A stretch of 33,096 nucleotides of DNA from Verrucomicrobia bacterium UBA1200 (GTDB taxonomy: Bacteria; Verrucomicrobiota; Kiritimatiellia; RFP12; UBA1067): assembly GCA_002309765.1 (NCBI GenBank), contig DBXY01000023.1, forward strand, positions 1 to 33,096, read 5' to 3'. Shown here piece after piece: positions 1-7,343 of this stretch. The position numbers and the translations under genes are program-made. The notes under the pieces are model-generated. The model searched no databases and was not told where the DNA came from. It saw nothing but the letters and a program-made list of their open reading frames with translations. Positions within the stretch are counted from its first letter, which is position 1; each line of letters begins with the position of its first letter.

Positions 1-420
1 AAGGGCGACAAGAACGGCGGGATTACGCTGGCGGAAAAGAGTCCCGCACCGTGGAATGCCGGCGGAGAATGGAACTACTGGGAGGACAAGAATGGCAACC
101 CCATTACCGACCCATCGCAGCTCTCCATCTCCTTCACCAAGGCAACGGGGCTGTTCTCCGGCAAGGCGACGCTCTATTTCGACTACTATGACGGCCAGCG
201 CCAACAGCACAAGACAGCCAGCCTTCCCTACAGCGGCGTCGTCATAAAGAACGCCGAGGAAGAGGGCCTTCTAGACGGCTACGGCGCCGCCATCTACAAG
301 GCGGCCAGAACCGACTTGCCTTGTTATGACGGGGCAAAGGAGAAAAAATACACCCAGACCGTATCGCTGCCGGTAATTTTGGTGACCGGTTGCGGCAATT
401 GCGAAGAGATAGGAGATTAA
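1..420 (+). CDS. C-terminal part of a secreted/surface protein (5' end outside window)
   Basis: Frame 1 is open from the first base to the TAA at 418-420, giving the last 139 residues of a longer protein. No start is in the window. The visible part contains FTKATGLFSGKATLYFDY (about residues 50-67), followed by a SLPYSGVVIKN segment. I recall this F-x-K-x-TG-x-F-x-G pattern from C-termini of large secreted proteins in Kiritimatiellota and Lentisphaerota; I cannot name a domain. Three cysteines lie in the last 40 residues (one CGNC pair), which is unusual for this otherwise Cys-free segment. A strong terminator follows 30 bp downstream. Function unknown; a cell-surface or exported role is inferred from the family resemblance only. 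Confidence 0.7.
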   Translation, partial: KGDKNGGITLAEKSPAPWNAGGEWNYWEDKNGNPITDPSQLSISFTKATGLFSGKATLYFDYYDGQRQQHKTASLPYSGVVIKNAEEEGLLDGYGAAIYKAARTDLPCYDGAKEKKYTQTVSLPVILVTGCGNCEEIGD

Positions 421-452
421 TCCCCGCGCTAGGCTAATCAACTAAATCATAG

Positions 453-481
453 GCGGCGGACGATAACGTCCGCCGCTTTTT
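453..481 (+). terminator. Rho-independent terminator after the partial secreted protein gene
   Basis: A perfect 10-bp stem (GCGGCGGACG, 453-462, with its complement at 467-476) closes an ATAA loop and is followed by TTTTT. It lies 32 bp after the stop codon at 420 and separates this gene from the hsp20 operon. Confidence 0.9.
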
Positions 482-499
482 GTATTTTTCCCTAAAAAA

Positions 500-537
500 C
501 TAGAATACCTAGAAATTCTAGTACCCTATAAGCCTAG
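500..537. repeat. CTAG-rich intergenic cluster A
   Basis: Four CTAG tetramers occur at 500, 509, 518 and 534. The core CTAGAAATTCTAG (509-521) is a perfect palindrome around a single A, and a further CTAGAA stands on each side. A related cluster lies at 7288-7343 and shares the 9-mer CTAGAATAC. CTAG is usually a rare tetramer in bacterial genomes, so this density is unlikely to be chance. Its role is unknown; it could be a protein-binding site or an RNA element. Confidence 0.5.
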
Positions 538-572
538 AAAATCTGGAAAAACCCCGGTTTGTCTGCCATTTA

Positions 573-598
573 TGTCTCACTTGTCCCAAAGTGTGACA
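573..598. promoter_or_regulatory. Palindromic upstream activator-like site for the hsp20 operon
   Basis: Left arm TGTCTCACTT (573-582) and right arm AAGTGTGACA (589-598) are inverted repeats with 9 of 10 positions matching around a 6-base spacer. The centre lies about 90 bp upstream of the start expected for the sigma54-type promoter at 649-665, a usual distance for a bacterial enhancer-binding protein site. Further TGTC elements follow (602-618). That it binds an activator is inference. Confidence 0.5.
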
Positions 599-648
599 TA
601 ACTGTCTCTTTTTGTCTCTATTTTGGGGCTGGGGCGGGGGTGGCGGCA

Positions 649-665
649 TTGGCACGGGGTGTGCA
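649..665 (+). promoter_or_regulatory. Sigma54 (-24/-12) promoter of the hsp20 operon
   Basis: TTGGCACGGGGTGTGCA matches the sigma54 consensus TGGCAC-N5-TTGC with one mismatch in the -12 box. The invariant GG (651-652) and GC (663-664) are exactly 10 bases apart. Transcription would start near 676, shortly before the Shine-Dalgarno AAGGAG at 681-686 and the ATG at 694. Confidence 0.65.
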
Positions 666-693
666 TAACACTGTCGAAGAAAGGAGTTCTAAG

Positions 694-1107
694 ATGAACA
701 CACTGATAAACATGGATCCGTGGGGTATTTTGGATGACCTGTTCAACGTCAATTCAAGGACGTTCAGGGACATGAGGGCACGCGCAGCGGGGCGGTTTCC
801 GCCCGTGAACGTGTTCTATGATGACGATGCCATCATTATTGATATGGAGTTGCCGGGAAAAACCGCGAAAGACATCAGCCTCTCGCTGGAACCGCAGGCG
901 GTTGTGATTGCGGACAAACCAGCCGAAACCACCGACGCCGAGACCGGCAAACCCGTGGCCACGCGGCCGGCCTGGTCGCGGCGGTTGGACCTTCCGTTCC
1001 GCGTCAACGCCGATAAGGCGAACGCCAAATTCACCAACGGCATTCTGCGCGTGGAGCTGCCGAAGGCCGAGGCCGACGGCGTCAAGCGCATTGCGATTGA
1101 GGGCTAA
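694..1107 (+). CDS. Small heat-shock protein, Hsp20/alpha-crystallin family (first of pair)
   Basis: A 137-residue ATP-independent holdase chaperone that would bind unfolding proteins in the cytoplasm. The alpha-crystallin domain covers roughly residues 32-137: PPVNVFYDDDAIIIDMELPG opens it, and AKFTNGILRVELPKAE carries the family's A-x-x-x-N-G-x-L signature near the end. The N-terminal arm is short (MNTLINMDPWGILDDLFNV) and the C-terminal extension is nearly absent. I chose the ATG at 694 because AAGGAG (681-686) sits 7 nt upstream; the longer frame from 559 would run through the promoter. It is 21 nt from a second hsp20 gene, so the two probably form one mRNA, like ibpA-ibpB in enterobacteria. 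A sigma54-type promoter lies directly upstream. Confidence 0.93.
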   Translation: MNTLINMDPWGILDDLFNVNSRTFRDMRARAAGRFPPVNVFYDDDAIIIDMELPGKTAKDISLSLEPQAVVIADKPAETTDAETGKPVATRPAWSRRLDLPFRVNADKANAKFTNGILRVELPKAEADGVKRIAIEG

Positions 1108-1128
1108 CAGAGAGAAAGGAGCTTTGAA

Positions 1129-1464
1129 ATGAACGAGGAAAAATTTGTGGTGCCGAATGCGTTCCTTACGGAGAAGCCGGAGGGATACGAGCTGAAGATC
1201 CAATTGCCGGGCATCGGCAAGGAAGACGCCCAGCTGCACGTTGAGGGCAAAACCCTTACGCTGAAGACTCACGCCAAGTACCAAAACCCGGCGGGGTTCA
1301 AGAAGGTGATCGCGGAGTTTGACCGCGCCAATTACGCGATGAGCGTCGATCTGCCCGAAATGGCGGATGTCTCCACGCTCAAGGCGAAACTGGAGAACGG
1401 CGTCATGACCGTGACGATCTGCAAGCGTCCGGAGACCCAGGCGAAACAGATCGAGATACTGTAA
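1129..1464 (+). CDS. Small heat-shock protein, Hsp20/alpha-crystallin family (second of pair)
   Basis: A 111-residue small heat-shock protein made almost only of the alpha-crystallin domain: the first strand FLTEKPEGYELKIQLPGI (residues 12-29) and the LKAKLENGVMTVTI signature (about 84-97). It is clearly diverged from its neighbour, so this is an old pair rather than a recent duplication. The N-terminal arm is about 10 residues, and a C-terminal QIEIL tail contains the I-x-I/L motif that anchors sHSP oligomers in characterised members; the first protein lacks an obvious copy. The two may therefore co-assemble with different roles (inference). A strong Shine-Dalgarno (AAAGGAG, 1115-1121) precedes the ATG, and a strong terminator follows. 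Confidence 0.92.
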   Translation: MNEEKFVVPNAFLTEKPEGYELKIQLPGIGKEDAQLHVEGKTLTLKTHAKYQNPAGFKKVIAEFDRANYAMSVDLPEMADVSTLKAKLENGVMTVTICKRPETQAKQIEIL

Positions 1465-1481
1465 CCGCGGCTTTCGCGGCA

Positions 1482-1516
1482 AAGCCCGGCGCGCCAGCAG
1501 CGCGCCGGGCTTTTTT
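1482..1516 (+). terminator. Rho-independent terminator of the hsp20 operon
   Basis: An 11-bp perfect GC stem (1484-1494 with 1500-1510) closes a CAGCA loop and is followed by six T. It is 20 bp after the second hsp20 stop codon. Confidence 0.93.
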
Positions 1517-1542
1517 ATGCCCCGTTCCGGCAAGCGTTTGGT

Positions 1543-1571
1543 TTGCAATCCCGTTCAGGTTTTGTTATGAT
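1543..1571 (+). promoter_or_regulatory. Sigma70-type promoter for the OPT transporter gene
   Basis: TTGCAA (1543-1548), a 17-bp spacer and TATGAT (1566-1571). The expected start near 1578 gives a leader of about 24 nt before the GTG at 1602. Confidence 0.6.
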
Positions 1572-1601
1572 TAGCCCCGTCAACCAAAGAAAGGGACTAC
1601 G

Positions 1602-3368
1602 GTGAGCAATAACAATACCAAATCCGACGGCGGCCAATCCGGGCAAGGGCGCAAACTGCACATCCCATACGTGCCGGCGACAGAAAATCCCCGCGAGATT
1701 ACCGTCACATCGATTCTGCTGGGCATCCTGCTGGCGGTGGTGTTCGGCGCGGCCAACGCCTATCTGGGGCTGCGCGTGGGTCTGACCGTGTCGGCATCGA
1801 TCCCCGCCGCCGTGGTCTCAATGTGCCTGCTCCGAATGGTGCTGCGGCGCGATTCGGTACTGGAGAACAACATCGTGCAGACCATCGGCTCGGCCGGCGA
1901 ATCGCTTGCCGCCGGGGCGATCTTCACCATGCCGGCGCTGTTCATGTGGGCAAGCGAGGGCAAAACCGCGCTGCCGGGCTTCCTGCCCGTGACGGTGCTG
2001 GCGCTGGCGGGCGGAGTGCTGGGGGTGCTGTTCATGGTGCCGCTCCGCCGCCCGCTGATCGTGGATGAGCACGACAAACTGATTTACCCGGAAGGCACGG
2101 CATGCGCGGATGTGCTGCTGGCCGGCGAGGAGGGCGGCAGCGGGGCCAAGGGCATTTTGGCCGGACTGGGCGTGGCGGCGGCCCTGAAAATGGTGACCGA
2201 CTGGTTTAAGTGGATTCCATCGGCGGTGTCGATCCCGGTCAAAACGGTGCGCGGCGAACTGGGGCTGGATGTCTCGCCGGCGCTGCTCGGCGTGGGCTAC
2301 ATTGTCGGCCCCCGGATCGCCACGCTGGTGTTCGCCGGCTCGTTCTTCGGCTGGATGGTGCTGATACCGTGTTTCGCGTTCTGGGGCGATGCCGACCTTT
2401 ACGCCAGGGCGGGCGCGACCGGAATCTGGAAAGAGTACGTGCGGTTCATCGGCGCGGGCGCGATCGCGGCCGGCGGCTTTTTCTCGCTGTTCCGGTCGAT
2501 GCCGGTGTTTTTCCGCTCCCTGCGCCAAAAGCGCGGCGGAACCTCCGTCGGCGGGGATGCCGCGCTGCGCACCGGGCGCGACCTGCCGCTTAAGCGGGTG
2601 CTAATCGGCATTGTCTGCGTGATCGCCATTCTCGCCGCGCTGCCTGCCGCCCCGGTGGGCATCGGCGGGGCGCTCCTGATCGCACTGTTCGGCTTTATGT
2701 TCGCGGCGGTGTCGGCCCGCATGGTCGGGTTCGTCGGCAGTTCCAACAACCCGATCTCCGGCATGACCATCGCCACCGTGATCGTTTGCGCGTTCGTGCT
2801 AAAATCGACCGGCACGGTGGGCTCGGCGGGGCTTACCGCCACCATCGCCATCGCCTCGGTGGTGTGCATCACCGCCGCCATCGCTGGCGACACCGCGCAG
2901 GATCTGAAAACCGGCTTCCTGCTCGGGGCCACGCCCTGGAAACAGCAGCTGGGCGAGTTGGCCGGGGTGGCGGCTTCGTCGCTCGCGATCTGCGGGGTGC
3001 TGTATCTGCTCCACGCGGCGTGGGGTTTCGGCAGCGACTCCATCCCCGCCCCCCAGGCGACGCTGATGAAAATGCTTACCGACGGCGTGATGGGCGGGCA
3101 GCTGCCGTGGGAGCTGCTGGCGGTGGGCGCCATGCTGGCGGTGGTGCTGGAAATGCTTAAGGTTCCGGTGATGCCGTTCGCGATCGGGCTGTACCTGCCG
3201 ATCCGCCTGAACGCCACCATCATGCTCGGCGGGCTGCTCCGCGTGGCGTTCCAGCGCTGGCAGAAAACGCGCGAGGACGGTTTTACGCTGGTCTCCGCCG
3301 GACTGATCGCGGGCGAGGGGATCGCCGGTATCGCGCTGGCAATCATCACGCTCTGTTGCAAACGCTAA
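1602..3368 (+). CDS. OPT-family oligopeptide transporter
   Basis: A 588-residue polytopic inner-membrane protein of the oligopeptide transporter (OPT) superfamily, secondary carriers that import peptides or metal-chelate compounds with protons. The conserved N-terminal block is clear: ENPREITVTSILLGILLAVV, then AANAYLGLRVGLTVSASIPAAV, and the hallmark ENNIVQTIGSAGESLAAGAIF near residues 86-106. A second conserved segment, VGSSNNPISGMTIATV, lies near residue 380. I count roughly 14-16 hydrophobic segments, and the length fits bacterial members. The start is GTG at 1602 after AAAGAAAGGGA. The next gene begins 14 nt downstream and is probably co-transcribed. The substrate cannot be read from the sequence; peptide uptake is the family default. 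Confidence 0.93.
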   Translation: MSNNNTKSDGGQSGQGRKLHIPYVPATENPREITVTSILLGILLAVVFGAANAYLGLRVGLTVSASIPAAVVSMCLLRMVLRRDSVLENNIVQTIGSAGESLAAGAIFTMPALFMWASEGKTALPGFLPVTVLALAGGVLGVLFMVPLRRPLIVDEHDKLIYPEGTACADVLLAGEEGGSGAKGILAGLGVAAALKMVTDWFKWIPSAVSIPVKTVRGELGLDVSPALLGVGYIVGPRIATLVFAGSFFGWMVLIPCFAFWGDADLYARAGATGIWKEYVRFIGAGAIAAGGFFSLFRSMPVFFRSLRQKRGGTSVGGDAALRTGRDLPLKRVLIGIVCVIAILAALPAAPVGIGGALLIALFGFMFAAVSARMVGFVGSSNNPISGMTIATVIVCAFVLKSTGTVGSAGLTATIAIASVVCITAAIAGDTAQDLKTGFLLGATPWKQQLGELAGVAASSLAICGVLYLLHAAWGFGSDSIPAPQATLMKMLTDGVMGGQLPWELLAVGAMLAVVLEMLKVPVMPFAIGLYLPIRLNATIMLGGLLRVAFQRWQKTREDGFTLVSAGLIAGEGIAGIALAIITLCCKR

Positions 3369-3382
3369 CCCAAAGGCCGAAT

Positions 3383-4714
3383 ATGAAAAAATCCGCAGTT
3401 TTTTTAACCGTAGCCGCGTTAGCCGTCCTGAGAGTGGCGGCAGCCGACACCCCGATGGAGCTGGAGTTCCGCCGGGCTTGGCAGGGGCGCTTTGTATTTG
3501 ACCAGGAAATCGACTTCCCGGAAGGCGTGACCTTCCTGCCCGCCGCGCACTACGCCGCCGAAATCAAATCGCTGCCCGCCGCGATCCGGATCGAGACCAA
3601 CGACGGCAAGGAGATCGCCAGCTACTCCGCGCCGACCAACGTCGTCCCGCCGTTCACCATGCATCTGGCGCTGACCTGCCTGCACCGGCCGGCGGTGTTC
3701 GCGACCAAGGACGGCGTAACGAGCCTTAGCCGCATCGACGATCTGCCGAAAGGGTTCGACCCCCGGCCGAAGGATAACCTAACCCGGCTCCGTGTCCGCA
3801 GCGACGGCGGCGCGGGAAAGGTGCGCGCCACCATCTCCGCCGGGGTCGGACAAGCCGACGTGCGATTCGTGACCCGCGGCCGCGAGAGCGCGCTCTACTG
3901 GGAGGGCGGACGGCTTTTCTTCACCTTTTCCGCCCGTTTCTACGGCGCTTGCCAAGCCGTGGCCAGCATTGACCCGCGCACTTTGGACATCCGTTACGAG
4001 GGGGAAATCCTCTTTGACTACGGCGACGGTATCCTGCGCAACGATTTGGCCGCGCACCTGTTTTTCGACGAGGAGGCCGACGAGTGGCGCGGCTGGGCGT
4101 CCAACTTCTCCACCGGCAGCAACGCCCTTTCCGCCCGCGCCAAAGGCGGGTTGAACGCGGTATGGAGCAAAAAAGCCCCGCTGCACGGGCTGAACGTGAT
4201 GTCGGCTAAATCGCTGAACCTCGACGGCATGAACGAAGACCCGTCGGGCATCTGGGACCCGGAGGCGAAGAAATGGCGGCTGTTGGTGTCGAACTTCACC
4301 AAGGCCGGGATCCGGGCGATGATGCTGGAGAGCGACCGTTGGGACGGGCCATTCGCGCCGATCACCGGTACCGTAAGCGAGGATTCCACCGGCACCACCA
4401 TCCAGTGGATGAACGGTCGGCGCTACTGCTTCGTCGGCAGCGCCGCGCACGCCATCCACGTTTACTCCTACCCCAAGCTGGAGCTGTTGGGCAAAATTAA
4501 GCTGCAACCGGAACCCTGGGGCGACACCGCGTTGCAAACCCCGTGGGGCGTGTTGCGCACCGGCAACTCCCGGGTCTGGCCCTGTTTCGCCGAGCTGCCC
4601 GACGGTTACCCGCAACGCTATCTGCTGATCACCATGGACCGGATTAACGTGCCGGGAATGCCCAAACCCAACTGGACTTACGGCGGGCTGCACGTTTACA
4701 CTGCGGAAAAATAG
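3383..4714 (+). CDS. Secreted beta-propeller-like protein, possible glycosidase
   Basis: A 443-residue exported protein. Residues 1-21 form a signal peptide (MKKSAVFLTVAALAVLRVAA, cut near AAADT). The body is rich in short beta-strands with repeated aspartate/tryptophan motifs (DEEADEWRGWASNF, EDPSGIWDPEAKKWRLLVSN), the pattern of five-bladed propeller enzymes of the GH43/GH32 type, where each blade carries a strand ending in D-x-x-x-x-x-W. I cannot assign a family or catalytic residues with certainty. The ATG at 3383 follows AAAGG at a good distance; the longer frame from TTG 3356 would overlap the upstream gene and destroy the signal peptide. It lies 14 nt after the OPT gene, suggesting an operon for nutrient capture. 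A propeller-like lectin or non-catalytic protein is an alternative. Confidence 0.75.
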   Translation: MKKSAVFLTVAALAVLRVAAADTPMELEFRRAWQGRFVFDQEIDFPEGVTFLPAAHYAAEIKSLPAAIRIETNDGKEIASYSAPTNVVPPFTMHLALTCLHRPAVFATKDGVTSLSRIDDLPKGFDPRPKDNLTRLRVRSDGGAGKVRATISAGVGQADVRFVTRGRESALYWEGGRLFFTFSARFYGACQAVASIDPRTLDIRYEGEILFDYGDGILRNDLAAHLFFDEEADEWRGWASNFSTGSNALSARAKGGLNAVWSKKAPLHGLNVMSAKSLNLDGMNEDPSGIWDPEAKKWRLLVSNFTKAGIRAMMLESDRWDGPFAPITGTVSEDSTGTTIQWMNGRRYCFVGSAAHAIHVYSYPKLELLGKIKLQPEPWGDTALQTPWGVLRTGNSRVWPCFAELPDGYPQRYLLITMDRINVPGMPKPNWTYGGLHVYTAEK

Positions 4715-4735
4715 GCAGACCGGCTTGTTTAGCCA

Positions 4736-4764
4736 TTGACTTTTCGCCAACCAAATGGCATAAT
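4736..4764 (+). promoter_or_regulatory. Sigma70-type promoter for the zinc-ribbon/EIIA - dsbD operon
   Basis: TTGACT (4736-4741), a 17-bp spacer and CATAAT (4759-4764). The start would be near 4771, giving a leader of about 47 nt before the ATG at 4818. The same architecture occurs at 26523-26551 on the minus strand. Confidence 0.75.
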
Positions 4765-4817
4765 GGCAAGAAATGTCAGGGTTGCATTGTTGCAGTTGCC
4801 GTGACAAGGAGGATTTT

Positions 4818-5651
4818 ATGCAAGGATTAATTAACCATTTGAACCAGTTGCAGGATTTGGTGCTAATCCGCGACGAGCACCGCGCCACCGGGGACGGTAC
4901 CCACCTGGACCGTCTCAACGACGCCATCGACGAGCTTACCGACAAGCTCCCGCCGGAGGTGAAATCCCTTTACCAGCGGCTCTACACCAAAGACCACCTG
5001 GTGACCGCCCCCATGTACAACGGCTGCTGCTCCATCTGCGGAATGCGGCTGCCTATCGCCCAAGTGCAGGCGGTGCGCCTCTGCAAGCAACTCCAGAACT
5101 GCCCGAACTGCGCCCGCATCCTTTACGAGGAGAACGATGCGCCGCACTGGGTGGGCGAGGCTCCCAGCCGCACCGCGCCGCGCAAATCCGGCATCTCCCG
5201 CTTCTCGGCAGAGTCGCTGATGGTCGCCGATCTGAAGGCTGCCAACGGCGCGGACGCGATCCGCGAGTTGGCAACCCTGATGGAGAAAATGAACTTCATC
5301 TCCAACGCCGACAAACTGGTGATGTCCGCCCTGGAGCGCGAGGCGGTGTTGAGCACCGCGATGGAGAACGGGATCGCTTTCCCGCACGTGCGCGGCGTCG
5401 AAGGCGGCGGCCTGACCCTGGCGCTCGGCATCTCCAAGAAGGGCATCCCATTTGATGATGCCGGCACTATGGTCAAAATCGTGTTTTTCACCACCATCCC
5501 CACTGCGGTAGGCCCGTTCTACCTGCACCTGATGGCGGGACTCACCGAGTCGTTCATGAAGGCGGCAAACCGCGAGGCGGTGCTGGCGGCCGAAGATTCC
5601 GCCCAACTCTGGAAAGCGCTCACCAAAGCCACCCGCCACTCGGTAAAATAA
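4818..5651 (+). CDS. Zinc-ribbon (CdsZ/DUF164-like) fused to a PTS EIIA domain
   Basis: A 277-residue cytoplasmic protein with two recognisable halves. Residues 1-60 are helical. Residues 70-104 form a zinc ribbon with CSIC (C71, C74) and CPNC (C95, C98), and the surrounding CGMRLP...CPNCARILYEE closely follows the C-terminal domain of the DUF164/CdsZ family. Residues about 130-277 match the PTS EIIA type-2 fold (fructose/mannitol/PtsN group), with the phospho-accepting histidine in ENGIAFPHVR (H190) and a following LALGISKKGIPFDD strand. In such proteins the histidine takes phosphate from HPr; PtsN members mainly regulate. No PTS membrane component is nearby, so regulation is more likely than sugar uptake (inference). 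The ATG at 4818 is set by AAGGAGG (4806-4812). dsbD follows 9 nt downstream. Confidence 0.85.
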   Translation: MQGLINHLNQLQDLVLIRDEHRATGDGTHLDRLNDAIDELTDKLPPEVKSLYQRLYTKDHLVTAPMYNGCCSICGMRLPIAQVQAVRLCKQLQNCPNCARILYEENDAPHWVGEAPSRTAPRKSGISRFSAESLMVADLKAANGADAIRELATLMEKMNFISNADKLVMSALEREAVLSTAMENGIAFPHVRGVEGGGLTLALGISKKGIPFDDAGTMVKIVFFTTIPTAVGPFYLHLMAGLTESFMKAANREAVLAAEDSAQLWKALTKATRHSVK

Positions 5652-5660
5652 CTTTTCGCT

Positions 5661-7277
5661 ATGACAATCCTAAGAACCTATTGGCGTTTTTTCGGTTTGG
5701 TGGCGCTGCTGTGCGCCTCCGCCGCGGTCGCTGCCTCCCCGTTCTCGGCGCGGATCGCCGAGCCGTCGCCACGGCAACCGGACCAGTCGCTGCCCTTTGA
5801 AATCACGGTGTCCGTTCCCGAACACCACGTGGTTTACAAAAGCTCGGTCGAGGTTAAGGCCGAAACCGGGGCCGCGCTCGGCGCGGTCAAGCTGCCGGAC
5901 GCCGTCACCAAACCCGACCCGGTGGACCCGGACACCACCGTCGAGGTGTTCAAGGGCGACTTTACCGTCACCGGGACGCTCAAACCCGGCCCGGATGCCG
6001 CAACGCCAAAGCTGACGCTCTCTTTCCAAGGGTGCAGCGAGACCGAGTGTTTCATGCCGGAAGACCACACGTTCGTCTGCCGAAACGGCAAATGGTCTGC
6101 GGATAACGGCGAAACCGCCGCCGCGCCCGCCGCCGATAGCGGCTTCGACTGGACCGGCGGACGCACCCCCGCCACCGCCGGCGGTTTTCTGGGCGAGAAC
6201 GATCTGTTGGATTTTCTGGACCGCGCCGCCGGTAAAACCGACGGCCAAACCGGAGGGCTGAAGGGCTTTCTGGCCGACCCGACCCGCTTTTTCCGCAGTT
6301 ACGGGCTGGGGCTCACGCTGCTGCTGGTGCTGCTGGGCGGGGTGTTGCTGAACCTCACCCCGTGCGTCCTGCCGATGATGCCCATCACGCTGGCGATCAT
6401 CGGCGCGGGCAGCGCGGCGGGCGGCAAAAAGCGCGGCTTCCTCTTCGGCGGGGCATACGGCATGGGCATGGCGCTGGCCTACGGCGGCATCGGCTGGATT
6501 ATCCTGCGCGGCGGCTTTTTTGTCGGCTCGTTCCAGTCCTCCCCGGTCTTCAACATCGCGGTGGCGGTGCTGTTCCTAGTCTTCGCGCTGGCCATGTTCG
6601 ACGTTTTCACGCTGGATTTCTCGCGCCTGTTCAAGCGCGGCAAACGCGGGCGGGGCGGCATTTGGGCGGCTATGCTGGCGGGGGCGTTCTCCGCGGTGCT
6701 GGCCGGGGCTTGCATCGCCCCGGTGGTGCTGGCGGTGCTGGTGCTGGCCGGCGCGCTGATTTCCGAGGGCCACCCGGCGGCGCAGTTGCTTCCCTTTGCG
6801 CTTGGCGTCGGCATGGCGTTGCCGTGGCCGTTCGCCGGTGCCGGGTTGTCGGTGCTGCCCAAGCCCGGCGCCTGGATGGTCCGGGTGAAACAGGCGTTTG
6901 GCGTGCTGCTGGTCCTGCTGGCTGCCTACTACGCTTTCACCGCGGTTAAGACTCTGCGGCACTCCGCCCCGGCGGACGGGGAATCCGCCGACGCTTCGGT
7001 AATCCGCATCGACGCCGGCAACCGCGAGGCGTGGGCGGCGGCGTTGGAAAAGGCCAAGGCCGAGTCAAAACCGGTGTTTGTGGATTTCTGGGCCAGCTGG
7101 TGCAAGAACTGCCTGGCTATGGAAAAGACCACCTTCCGCAACCCCGCCGTAAAAGAGCGTTTGTCCGGTTACGTGGTAATCAAAGTCCGGGCGGAAAACC
7201 CCGATGAACCTGCCGCGAAAGCCATGTTGGACGCCTTCGCCATCCGCGGTTTGCCCGCTTTCGTGGTGTTGGAGTAG
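5661..7277 (+). CDS. dsbD: Thiol:disulfide interchange protein DsbD, with short C-terminal domain
   Basis: A 538-residue protein that would carry electrons from cytoplasmic thioredoxin across the inner membrane to periplasmic oxidised proteins. Order: signal peptide (1-25); periplasmic alpha domain (about 27-145) with the reactive pair in QGCSETECFMP (C125, C130); eight-helix membrane domain (about 210-425) with C235 in NLTPCVLPMMP and C351 in AGACIAPVVL; thioredoxin-like domain with WASWCKNC (C481, C484). All three cysteine pairs are present. The protein stops at GLPAFVVLE, just after the cis-proline strand, so roughly the last 20-30 residues of a normal thioredoxin domain are missing. A weak Shine-Dalgarno and 9-nt gap suggest translation with the upstream gene. 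No plus-strand terminator is obvious; a CTAG-rich hairpin follows. Confidence 0.92.
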   Translation: MTILRTYWRFFGLVALLCASAAVAASPFSARIAEPSPRQPDQSLPFEITVSVPEHHVVYKSSVEVKAETGAALGAVKLPDAVTKPDPVDPDTTVEVFKGDFTVTGTLKPGPDAATPKLTLSFQGCSETECFMPEDHTFVCRNGKWSADNGETAAAPAADSGFDWTGGRTPATAGGFLGENDLLDFLDRAAGKTDGQTGGLKGFLADPTRFFRSYGLGLTLLLVLLGGVLLNLTPCVLPMMPITLAIIGAGSAAGGKKRGFLFGGAYGMGMALAYGGIGWIILRGGFFVGSFQSSPVFNIAVAVLFLVFALAMFDVFTLDFSRLFKRGKRGRGGIWAAMLAGAFSAVLAGACIAPVVLAVLVLAGALISEGHPAAQLLPFALGVGMALPWPFAGAGLSVLPKPGAWMVRVKQAFGVLLVLLAAYYAFTAVKTLRHSAPADGESADASVIRIDAGNREAWAAALEKAKAESKPVFVDFWASWCKNCLAMEKTTFRNPAVKERLSGYVVIKVRAENPDEPAAKAMLDAFAIRGLPAFVVLE

Positions 7278-7287
7278 GAAACGAAAT

Positions 7288-7343
7288 CTAGGTTTCTAGA
7301 ATGCTAGAATACTACATCGCTAGCCGGCCAACCGGCTGGCTAG
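7288..7343. repeat. CTAG-rich cluster B between convergent genes
   Basis: Five CTAG tetramers occur at 7288, 7296, 7304, 7320 and 7340, the last two inside the end of the minus-strand batD gene. TTCTAG-AATG-CTAGAA (7294-7309) is a perfect 6-bp hairpin. CTAGAATAC (7304-7312) also occurs in cluster A at 500-508. It fills the 42-bp gap between convergent genes where a bidirectional terminator would be expected, but has no T-tract. Confidence 0.5.

Noticed and set aside
509..521. CTAGAAATTCTAG resembles a eukaryotic heat-shock element next to heat-shock genes
   Set aside because: The spacing is one base short of the eukaryotic consensus, bacteria have no such factor, and the same motif occurs near dsbD.
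559..693. Longer reading frame for the first hsp20 protein
   Set aside because: It would run through the palindrome, the sigma54-type promoter and the Shine-Dalgarno; Hsp20 similarity begins at the ATG at 694.
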